Made by a program: the position numbers and the translations under genes. A stretch of DNA of 5,632 nucleotides, taken from JAZRWQ01 sp045599805 (GTDB lineage: Bacteria > Bacillota > Clostridia > Oscillospirales > UMGS1783). The notes under the pieces are model-generated. The model made no database searches and was not told where the DNA came from. It saw only the letters and a program-made list of their open reading frames with translations. Shown one piece after another: positions 1-4,672 of this stretch (the first letter of the stretch is position 1; each line of letters begins with the position of its first letter). The stretch is taken from positions 1 to 5,632 of the forward strand of contig JAZRWQ010000028.1 in NCBI GenBank assembly GCA_045599805.1. The letters run 5' to 3'.

Positions 1-381
1 CTTATATCCGTTTGGGCTGAAATAGTCACCGCTGTTGGAATAAAGATAAGGCTCCCTGCCTTCAAAAGCGCCGTCAAAGCCCTGCAATTCACGAATCATC
101 TCGGAATTCTTGTCGGATTCGTTCGTAAGATAGGTAACTATCTCATAAACGGGATAGTCGGAATACTCGGAAACAACGGTTTTTATTTTCAGTCCGTTTT
201 CGTCTTTGCCTTCGTAGGTGTATTCGGTAACATTGCCTTTTTGTTCTTCGGAGCATACGGGATTAAACTGCGCCGGAATACCGCAAATCTTTTTGCCGCC
301 GAGATAAAAGCTTATGGGAAGCTTGTCGGCACCGCTGTATTTGCTTTTCAGCTTTTCAATTTCTGACATGTCGTATTTCAT
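1..381 (-). CDS. Alpha-galactosidase-like protein (GH36 type), N-terminal 127 residues, cut by window edge
   Basis: The reading frame is open from ATG at 381 to the left edge, giving the first 127 residues without a stop. The visible part resembles the N-terminal beta-sandwich domain of GH36 alpha-galactosidases: a short strand 'ISFYLGGKK' (about residues 18-26), then 'GLKIKTVVSEYSDYPVYEIV' (about 63-82) and 'YLTNESDKNSEMIRELQGFD' (about 83-102). Family members carry an equivalent 'aglevr-v-ryadfPavEw-v-ltN-g' block there. The catalytic TIM barrel with its two aspartates would lie outside the window, so activity cannot be judged. There is no signal peptide, so a cytoplasmic enzyme acting on imported galactosides is inferred. 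The start is supported by GAGGTG at 386-391; a second ATG four codons in lacks such a site. The gene lies 8 bases after the GH2 stop and is clearly in the same operon. The family call rests on pattern memory, not on an alignment. Confidence 0.72.
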   Translation of the reverse strand, partial: MKYDMSEIEKLKSKYSGADKLPISFYLGGKKICGIPAQFNPVCSEEQKGNVTEYTYEGKDENGLKIKTVVSEYSDYPVYEIVTYLTNESDKNSEMIRELQGFDGAFEGREPYLYSNSGDYFSPNGYK

Positions 382-385
382 ATTA

Positions 386-391
386 CACCTC
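386..391 (-). promoter_or_regulatory. Ribosome binding site overlapping the upstream stop codon
   Basis: On the minus strand GAGGTG ends four bases before the ATG at 381. It shares bases with the TGA stop (390-392) of the GH2 gene, so ribosomes finishing GH2 sit on the binding site of the next gene. This arrangement suggests translational coupling of the two hydrolases. Confidence 0.75.
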
Positions 392-3278
392 ATTTATTAA
401 GTACATAGCTAATAATATTCAGAATAAGACGGTCGGCTGCCGGATTTATACCGATATTGTTTTCAATGTCGAAGCAGTTGAGATATATTTTGCCCTTGCC
501 TTTATTGAAGCCTGCCACACAATGGAATGAGCCGTATGCCATCGGAATGGCGTGATATCCGGTATGGAATGCGGGGCATATAACTTCATCTGGAACATTT
601 TCGGTCTTGAATGCAAGGTGGGGGAATGTTTGTCCGAAGGTCGGGAAATCAACAAGTCCGTGCCCCAGCCCGTCAAATATCGTGCCGTTTGTCATTACAC
701 ATTCCTTGTGATACAGCCAGTCCCTGTAATTTACGCACTTAAGGTCATCGCTCACTCCCAAAAGTGACGCGGTGTAGAATGGATGCTGACCGTTATCAAG
801 GTCGGCTTTGATCTTTTTAGGATCGTCAATAAAGCTTTCGGCGTTGAGGAATATAATCTTTGCGCCGTTTTCGGCGCTCTGTGCAGCCTTTTTAATGATG
901 TCGGCGGATATGTCGCCGAGGAGAATAATGCCGTCATCCTGTCCCGAATACTCCTCGGTCTTAACGCCGCTGTCTGTCAGGAATTCAGCGGTTTTTGCGT
1001 TAAGTCCCTTAACGTAAACCTTCGTGTCGGGCTTTTGGAAATCTGCAGGATCGCTTACGATTATATCAAGATGCGTACCCATGGGTGAGCCGCCTTCTTT
1101 AAGTGATGCCACAAGTCGGTAATTGCCGGAGGGAACGTCAAGAGCGATAGTGCGCTTCATTACGGGAACTGCAAAGCTATCGTCAACTATTTCAAAATCG
1201 TCGCTGTACATCTTAACCGTGCCCATGTCACCGATAATTGCGAAATCAGCGGTGTATTTGCCGGGCTTAAGCTGATTTTCGTTGGCAAGAACGGCTTCAA
1301 TTTCAAATTCCTCGTTTCTGTAAACGTGGGATTTTGCAAACAGACAGAAACGTAAGGGCGCCCAGCCGTCAGATACTGCGTCATACATTTCGGGCTTATA
1401 TCTTCTCCAGTAGCTCCACAGCCCCTCGCCGCACATGCCGTGGTCGAGCAGTCCCGTAAGGCTGAAACCGCAAAAACGCGGATTGGAACGGATTGTGTTA
1501 AAGTCGCGGTATCTTACGTCGGCATTAAGACGCTGGCTTTCCTTAAGCATCATTTCGGGGAATGGATATACGCTTTCAAGCCCGAAACGCTTCCAGTCTT
1601 CAATCAATGAGCGGCTTTGATATTCAAGCCATGAGCTGTCCTCCAAATCGGGACGGCAGTTATGCTGCTGAAAATGTCTCCACTCTTCTATTACGTTGAA
1701 AAGCGAACCGGTGCCGTATTCCGAAAGGAACACCGGCTTGTTTTTATTTCCCGCCGTGCGGATGATATTAACAAACTTATCGTTCATCGGAGAAACGGGG
1801 TATATGTGGAAGTCACCTGCGCTAAAGTCCGAGCCCCAGCCGGTGTACGGATCGTGTTTCTTTACCTCTTCATCGGGCAGTCCGTCATCGCCCCACTGAT
1901 TTTCCCATTCATAAACATAAGGATTGGAAACCGAGCCGAAGGCGAAATCGCTGTCAAATCTGCCGCTGGAGAGAATGAAAAGTCTTGTTGGGTCAAGTGC
2001 CTTGCCAAGCGGCAAAAACTTAACGGCGCGGTCAAATATAACGTCGTGCAGAGTCTCGTTGAGAAGTCCCCATGCAACTATGCAGGCGTGGTTTCTGTCG
2101 CGCTTTATCATGCCGGCGGTCGCGTTGTCGTATCTCTCAAGCATTTTTTCAGTGTCACCTATGGGAAGACTTAAAGTGCCCATCTGCCACGATGCAAGGC
2201 ACTCTTCATAAATCATAAGTCCAAGCTCGTCGCAGAAATCAAGCTGATCCGGACGGAACATACCCGCAATCGAACGCACGCAGTTAAAACCGCTTGCCTT
2301 CGCAAGTATGAAATCTTTTCTTACGTGGTCATCGGCAACGGGCAGCATCTGTCCGATAGGGAAGGCATTGCCGCTGTGCGAGGATTTAAGGAATATCTTT
2401 TTGCCGTTAAGGTAGAAATAACCGTCCTTAACAATGAATTCACGGAAACCGAAATTAAGACCTATCTTGTGCTGTCCCAATGAGGAGTCAAGTATTATTT
2501 CAACTCTGTAAAGATTCGGGTTGTCGGTATCCCATAATTTGTGCTGAGGAACTATAAAGGAAAATCCCTCGGCATTTATTCCGGGCTTCAGGTCAACGTC
2601 ACATACCTGACCGGTTATGCGGTTGCAGAAATCCGACTTGTCGTATACGTTCATCTCAACGCATGCGGTAACGGTTTCATCGGTGGTGTTGTTCATTTCA
2701 AGCTGAATATTCAGCATACCGGTTTTGATGTCGCCGGATACGAACTTATCGGTTATATGTATCCCGGGAAGAACAACAAGCTCAACGCCAAACCATATTC
2801 CGCCGTGATTAAGGTTGCTGCCGGCCTGCTTGTTAAGAGATTTATTTCTGTGGGGAATATTGTTGATGTTAAGTCCGTCAATATCCTTGTCAATGGGATT
2901 TACAACTCTTACAGCCAAAAGGTTTTCTTTCTTATTTTTTACCGTATCGGTAACATCGATTGAAAAAGGCGCTTCGGGTGATTCGAAGCAGCCCAGCTCC
3001 TTGCCGTTAAGCCAAATCTGCGCTTTATAATCAATTCCGCCGAAGCGAAGAATTATTCTGTCGGTTTCATCGCACGATAAATCCGGAGTAAAGCTGCGCC
3101 AGTAAAAGGCAACGCCGTGATATTCAGGCAAAAACTGCTGAATAACGGACGGTACGAAAGCGTCAACGGCGCTGTCCGACACCTTTTTGTGCCAGCCCTT
3201 TTCAAAGCCGTTGTTGTCTTTGTCTGCATCGATTTTCCAATTTAAGCAAAGATCTGTTTTTTTGATGTTTTCTTCCAT
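390..3278 (-). CDS. Glycoside hydrolase family 2 protein (beta-galactosidase/beta-glucuronidase superfamily), 962 aa
   Basis: This is a retaining beta-glycosidase of family GH2. Domains in order: an N-terminal jelly-roll sugar-binding domain (about residues 10-170, with 'QIWLNGKELG' and 'NHGGIWFGVEL'), an Ig-like sandwich (about 175-280), and a TIM barrel (about 285-640). The barrel begins at 'FGFREFIVKDGYFYLNGKKI' and contains 'ASGFNCVRS' and 'FCDELGLMIYEE'. The expected acid/base is Glu408 in 'WGLLNE' and the nucleophile Glu520 in 'KPVFLSEYG', as in family members. Beyond the barrel lie an accessory beta region (about 640-745) and a flavodoxin-like or amidotransferase-like fold guess at about 750-962 ('DDGIILLGDIS', 'GAKIIFLN'). 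No signal peptide is visible, so the enzyme is probably cytoplasmic. The substrate is not readable; the glucuronidase Asn-Lys-Gly signature was not seen. The start has TAAGGAG at 3284-3290. The neighbour is a GH36-like gene, which suggests stepwise breakdown of a galactose-containing oligosaccharide. Confidence 0.93.
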   Translation of the reverse strand: MEENIKKTDLCLNWKIDADKDNNGFEKGWHKKVSDSAVDAFVPSVIQQFLPEYHGVAFYWRSFTPDLSCDETDRIILRFGGIDYKAQIWLNGKELGCFESPEAPFSIDVTDTVKNKKENLLAVRVVNPIDKDIDGLNINNIPHRNKSLNKQAGSNLNHGGIWFGVELVVLPGIHITDKFVSGDIKTGMLNIQLEMNNTTDETVTACVEMNVYDKSDFCNRITGQVCDVDLKPGINAEGFSFIVPQHKLWDTDNPNLYRVEIILDSSLGQHKIGLNFGFREFIVKDGYFYLNGKKIFLKSSHSGNAFPIGQMLPVADDHVRKDFILAKASGFNCVRSIAGMFRPDQLDFCDELGLMIYEECLASWQMGTLSLPIGDTEKMLERYDNATAGMIKRDRNHACIVAWGLLNETLHDVIFDRAVKFLPLGKALDPTRLFILSSGRFDSDFAFGSVSNPYVYEWENQWGDDGLPDEEVKKHDPYTGWGSDFSAGDFHIYPVSPMNDKFVNIIRTAGNKNKPVFLSEYGTGSLFNVIEEWRHFQQHNCRPDLEDSSWLEYQSRSLIEDWKRFGLESVYPFPEMMLKESQRLNADVRYRDFNTIRSNPRFCGFSLTGLLDHGMCGEGLWSYWRRYKPEMYDAVSDGWAPLRFCLFAKSHVYRNEEFEIEAVLANENQLKPGKYTADFAIIGDMGTVKMYSDDFEIVDDSFAVPVMKRTIALDVPSGNYRLVASLKEGGSPMGTHLDIIVSDPADFQKPDTKVYVKGLNAKTAEFLTDSGVKTEEYSGQDDGIILLGDISADIIKKAAQSAENGAKIIFLNAESFIDDPKKIKADLDNGQHPFYTASLLGVSDDLKCVNYRDWLYHKECVMTNGTIFDGLGHGLVDFPTFGQTFPHLAFKTENVPDEVICPAFHTGYHAIPMAYGSFHCVAGFNKGKGKIYLNCFDIENNIGINPAADRLILNIISYVLNK

Positions 3279-3298
3279 ATATTCTCCTTAAAGTTATT

Positions 3299-3316
3299 GC
3301 CACGCGTATGCGTGGC
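3299..3316 (-). other. 7-bp perfect hairpin between small ORF and GH2 gene
   Basis: GCCACGC (3299-3305) and GCGTGGC (3310-3316) are perfect inverted repeats with a four-base loop. Read leftward, the hairpin follows the small membrane ORF and ends about 10 bases before the GH2 ribosome binding site. No T tract follows it in that direction (AATAACTTT), so it is not a standard terminator. An mRNA-stabilising or weak attenuating role is possible. In the rightward direction it is followed by a T-rich stretch, but no rightward gene ends there. Confidence 0.6.
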
Positions 3317-3321
3317 ATGCT

Positions 3322-3405
3322 TTATTTTATTAGCGAAATAATAACCGTGCTGAGAAGCGAAAGCGCCAAAGCACCTATCATAAGCCATACTATCAGTTTT
3401 TTCAT
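3322..3405 (-). CDS. Predicted 27-residue single-span membrane peptide, first gene of the glycosidase operon
   Basis: This short frame encodes 27 residues, starting MKKLIVWLMIGA and ending in 'IISLIK'. Apart from lysines at both ends, nearly all residues are hydrophobic, with W7, two glycine/alanine turns and a serine/threonine patch, which fits one transmembrane helix of about 21 residues. It has a good start: ATG at 3405 preceded by GGTGAG (3409-3414). It lies 28 bases downstream of the predicted transcription start of a strong promoter and upstream of GH2, so it is in a translated position. No family is recognised. It could be a real small membrane protein, a leader peptide affecting the downstream genes, or a chance frame. 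The ribosome binding site and composition favour a real product, but its length keeps certainty modest. Confidence 0.5.
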   Translation of the reverse strand: MKKLIVWLMIGALALSLLSTVIISLIK

Positions 3406-3439
3406 AATCTCACCAAGCCTTATATATTATATATTAAAG

Positions 3440-3468
3440 ATAATATAGTATTAAGCATTTTTTGTCAA
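3440..3468 (-). promoter_or_regulatory. Sigma-A promoter of the glycosidase operon
   Basis: On the minus strand a perfect -35 TTGACA (3463-3468) is separated by 17 bases from a -10 TATTAT (3440-3445), a 5/6 match. The predicted start is near 3433, leaving a leader of about 28 bases before the 27-residue ORF. The -10 region lies in very AT-rich DNA. Confidence 0.8.
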
Positions 3469-3483
3469 TAACATACCGCCAAA

Positions 3484-3508
3484 AATATCGTTTTGTGTTC
3501 ACGATATT
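3484..3508. promoter_or_regulatory. Candidate operator: inverted repeat AATATCGT-N9-ACGATATT
   Basis: Two perfect 8-bp half-sites (3484-3491 and 3501-3508) are separated by 9 bases, centred at 3496. The site lies between divergent promoters. Its centre is about 63 bases upstream of the predicted leftward start, and it overlaps the proposed -35 of the rightward promoter. A dimeric transcription factor bound here could activate the glycosidase operon and repress the small-gene operon. No regulator gene is in the window and the site matches no operator I can name. Confidence 0.5.
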
Positions 3509-3527
3509 GTTCTTGTTTCCATATAAT
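3498..3527 (+). promoter_or_regulatory. Promoter of the three-gene small-protein operon
   Basis: A perfect -10 TATAAT lies at 3522-3527. The best -35 is TTCACG at 3498-3503 (4/6 match, 18-base spacing). The predicted start near 3534 is about 20 bases before the first start codon. The -35 is weak and overlaps the inverted repeat, which suggests regulation. Confidence 0.6.
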
Positions 3528-3539
3528 GAAAGTATAAAG

Positions 3540-3546
3540 AAGGTGG
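3540..3546 (+). promoter_or_regulatory. Ribosome binding site that decides the start at 3554
   Basis: AAGGTGG at 3540-3546 lies one base before an ATG at 3548, too close for initiation. It lies seven bases before the ATG at 3554, a normal distance. The second ATG is therefore preferred. Confidence 0.7.
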
Positions 3547-3553
3547 AATGTAT

Positions 3554-3820
3554 ATGAGTAAAGTAACATGGGAAGAATTTCGAAGGGAAAACGCATCCGA
3601 TATCCGCAAAGCATCACAGATGGCGGGCAATATTTTAAAAGATGACAATATCGTAAAGTCCGTACAGAATAGCGATAAGACGGCAGAAGCGCTTTTTGCC
3701 ATGCTTAACGACAATGACAGAGAAAGACTTTCGCAGATTATAAAGAATCCCGAAATACTGCAAAGTGTTTTATCAAGCCCGAAGGCAATGGAAAACCTCA
3801 AAAAACTCATGGAAAAATAA
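3554..3820 (+). CDS. Small helical protein of unknown function, 88 aa, first of a three-gene cluster
   Basis: No named family is recognised. The 88-residue product (MSKVTWEEFRRENASD..., ending NLKKLMEK) is rich in charged residues and leucine, predicted mostly alpha-helical, and has no membrane segment or signal peptide, so it should be cytoplasmic. Its C-terminal half, 'MLNDNDRERLSQIIKNPEIL' followed by 'LSSPKAMENLKKLM' (about residues 50-88), has a 'x-NPE-x-LSSP-x-A' pattern. I recall similar patterns in unannotated small proteins of Clostridia, but cannot check this. An in-frame ATG at 3548 would add two residues, but the ribosome binding site spacing favours 3554. It is followed after 12 bases by the next gene, so the two are surely co-transcribed. 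Confidence 0.8.
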   Translation: MSKVTWEEFRRENASDIRKASQMAGNILKDDNIVKSVQNSDKTAEALFAMLNDNDRERLSQIIKNPEILQSVLSSPKAMENLKKLMEK

Positions 3821-3832
3821 GAGGGTGAATTT

Positions 3833-4123
3833 ATGGACGATATGGCGCAAAAGCTTACCCGTCTTTTGGAAGACGACAAAAGCGTTGAAATGATAAAAAA
3901 TCTGTCGTCAATGTTCAAAAGCAAAGAGGGAAGCGACGGCGGTATGGATATCGGCAAAATCGCCGAGCTTGCCTCCGGCTTTAAGGACGATGACCGTATA
4001 AGTCTTATGAAGGCACTGCGTCCGTTTGTGAGCGAGGGCAAGCGTGAAAGCCTCGATTCGCTTACAAATATGCTTCGCATGGTAAAGCTTTTTTCCATAC
4101 TCGGCAGTATGAATTTATTCTGA
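3833..4123 (+). CDS. Small helical protein of unknown function, 96 aa, second of the cluster
   Basis: No function is recognised. The N-terminal half (about residues 1-35) is a charged amphipathic helix region; a glycine-rich linker 'KEGSDGGMD' follows. The C-terminal half contains 'RISLMKALRPFVSEGKRESL' (about 55-74) and ends in a hydrophobic tail 'LRMVKLFSILGSMNLF'. The block 'LKALRPF-SE-KR-x-LD' resembles a motif I associate with a recurrent unannotated Clostridia protein, from memory only. There is no signal peptide; the hydrophobic tail is probably too short to span the membrane but could pack on a partner. GAGGGTG at 3821-3827 supports the ATG at 3833. Spacing of 12 bases before and 17 bases after places it in one operon with its neighbours, which suggests a shared role or complex. 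Confidence 0.82.
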   Translation: MDDMAQKLTRLLEDDKSVEMIKNLSSMFKSKEGSDGGMDIGKIAELASGFKDDDRISLMKALRPFVSEGKRESLDSLTNMLRMVKLFSILGSMNLF

Positions 4124-4140
4124 AACGCAGGTGAATATAA

Positions 4141-4368
4141 ATGATAATGTCAGACGGTGAGCTCTATCGCATGCAAAATGACGCCATACGTCAGGCACAG
4201 GAGACTGCAAAGCAGTCTCCCGACTACAATAAACCCAAAAAACAAAAGGACGCATATCCGTTAAGTTCCGATAAGTTTATAATCCTTGCCATCCTCTTTT
4301 TGCTCATGACCGATGACTGCCGTGACGGCACGTTGCTTATCGCGCTTGCCATACTCGCCGTAATCTGA
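4141..4368 (+). CDS. Small predicted membrane protein of unknown function, 75 aa, third of the cluster
   Basis: The first 45 residues are polar and charged ('MQNDAIRQAQETAKQSPDYN', then a lysine-rich 'KPKKQK'). The last 30 residues form two short hydrophobic stretches, 'FIILAILFLLM' (about 46-56) and 'LLIALAILAVI' (about 65-75), joined by an acidic turn 'TDDCRDG'. This could be a membrane hairpin with a soluble N-terminal arm, although each segment is short for a full span. AGGTGA at 4129-4134 supports ATG at 4141; a second ATG two codons later is less well spaced. The reading frame contains a perfect 9-bp hairpin (4200-4220). No terminator follows: the -35 of the tRNA promoter starts seven bases after the stop. 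Function unknown. Confidence 0.8.
   Translation: MIMSDGELYRMQNDAIRQAQETAKQSPDYNKPKKQKDAYPLSSDKFIILAILFLLMTDDCRDGTLLIALAILAVI
4200..4220 (+). repeat. Perfect 9-bp inverted repeat inside the third small gene
   Basis: GGAGACTGC (4200-4208) and GCAGTCTCC (4212-4220) are exact reverse complements with an AAA loop. The hairpin lies wholly within coding sequence, encoding part of the polar arm of the membrane protein. Confidence 0.8.
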
Positions 4369-4375
4369 TTGCATA

Positions 4376-4404
4376 TTGACAAAGCACGCTCTTTGATATA
4401 AAAT
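4376..4404 (+). promoter_or_regulatory. Strong sigma-A promoter of the tRNA unit
   Basis: A perfect TTGACA (4376-4381) is spaced 17 bases from TAAAAT (4399-4404), a 5/6 match to the -10. The predicted start near 4411 lies 12 bases before the broken tRNA copy. No other convincing promoter was found between the broken copy and the intact tRNA, so this one probably drives both. Confidence 0.8.
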
Positions 4405-4421
4405 ATCACGGTAAAGTAACT

Positions 4422-4469
4422 TGTCTACGTAGCTCAGTAGGATAGAGCGACCGCCCCCTAAGCGATAGG
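4422..4469 (+). repeat. Direct repeat, copy 1 of a 48-base tRNA 5' part
   Basis: Positions 4422-4469 match 4672-4719 at 46 of 48 bases with a constant offset of 250. The differences are 4456 (C versus T) and 4465 (A versus G). Similarity stops sharply at 4470. Confidence 0.9.
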
Positions 4470-4626
4470 GAGCGAGCGCAGCGAGCGGCGGCGCGGTAGT
4501 TAAGTGACGCCCCAAGAGCGATTACGCGATTGGCTGGCGGAAGTTATGCAAGCGAGCGAAGCGAGTCGTAGAATGACAGTCCGGTGGACTGTCAGAGCCG
4601 CGACGGGACCGAGCCGTAGCGAGACC
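4470..4626 (+). repeat. GC-rich insertion with internal AGCGAG repeats, possible small non-autonomous element
   Basis: The segment is visibly more GC-rich than its flanks and contains three related motifs in the same orientation: GAGCGCAGCGAGC (about 4474-4486), GAGCGAAGCGAGT (4554-4566) and GAGCCGTAGCGAGA (about 4611-4624). It also holds a perfect 9-bp hairpin (4574-4594). There is no transposase and no terminal inverted repeat or target duplication that I can define. Short frames such as GTG 4504 to TAA 4665 run through it, but have no ribosome binding site. From memory, translations of this segment (for example 'MTVRWTVRAATGPSRSETG') recur as spurious annotated peptides in gut Clostridia, which would make it a dispersed element. 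This is unverified. Confidence 0.55.
4574..4594 (+). repeat. Perfect 9-bp hairpin in the insertion
   Basis: TGACAGTCC (4574-4582) pairs exactly with GGACTGTCA (4586-4594) around a GGT loop. No T tract follows, so it is not an intrinsic terminator. Confidence 0.85.
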
Positions 4627-4629
4627 GGA

Positions 4630-4648
4630 GTTCGAATCGGATTCGAAC
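4630..4648 (+). repeat. Palindromic T-arm-like sequence
   Basis: GTTCGAATC (4630-4638), one central G, and GATTCGAAC (4640-4648) form a 19-base palindrome. Each arm reads as a tRNA T-loop, one per strand. The left arm matches the T-loop of the intact tRNA (TTCGAATC at 4727-4734). Confidence 0.8.
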
Positions 4649-4672
4649 GTGAATTTTACAATTAAACAATAT

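Larger units (their letters stand above)
4423..4654 (+). pseudogene. Interrupted and decayed tRNA-Arg(CCT) copy
   Basis: The 5' acceptor strand, D arm and anticodon arm (4423-4465) match the intact tRNA-Arg downstream. Two changes are damaging. The base before the anticodon is C instead of the near-invariant T (position 33, at 4456). A G-to-A change at 4465 breaks an anticodon-stem pair. At the variable loop the homology gives way to about 160 bases of unrelated GC-rich DNA. Then a T-arm-like GGAGTTCGAATC (4627-4638) and a possible 3' acceptor remnant CGTGAA (4648-4653) appear, and no CCA follows. The anticodon itself (CCT, 4457-4459) is unchanged. I read this as a tandem duplicate of the downstream gene broken by an insertion. 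The 3' limit is approximate. Confidence 0.75.

Noticed and set aside
1662..2174. 170-codon plus-strand frame opposite the GH2 gene
   Set aside because: It lies wholly antisense to a well-supported GH2 coding sequence, has no recognisable domain, and is a shadow of that gene's codon usage.
3299..3330. Rightward intrinsic terminator (hairpin followed by T-rich DNA)
   Set aside because: No rightward gene ends here and the T-rich stretch is interrupted and displaced four bases from the stem.
3499..4098. 199-codon minus-strand frame opposite the small-gene operon
   Set aside because: It is serine/leucine-rich, as expected for an antisense shadow, and covers three genes that have good ribosome binding sites and tight spacing.
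4471..4625. CRISPR array suggested by the repeated AGCGAG motifs
   Set aside because: The motifs are only about 13 bases, imperfect and unevenly spaced, and there are no comparable spacers or cas genes.
4470..4626. Group I intron in tRNA-Arg(CCT), as known in some bacteria
   Set aside because: Known bacterial cases interrupt the anticodon loop. Here the break is after the anticodon stem, the exon parts are mutated, the insert is short, and I see none of the conserved P7 core words.
4504..4665. Open frame from GTG 4504 to TAA 4665 through the insertion
   Set aside because: It has no ribosome binding site, its composition follows the repeats, and it runs into T-arm-like sequence. It is most likely a spurious frame across a non-coding element.
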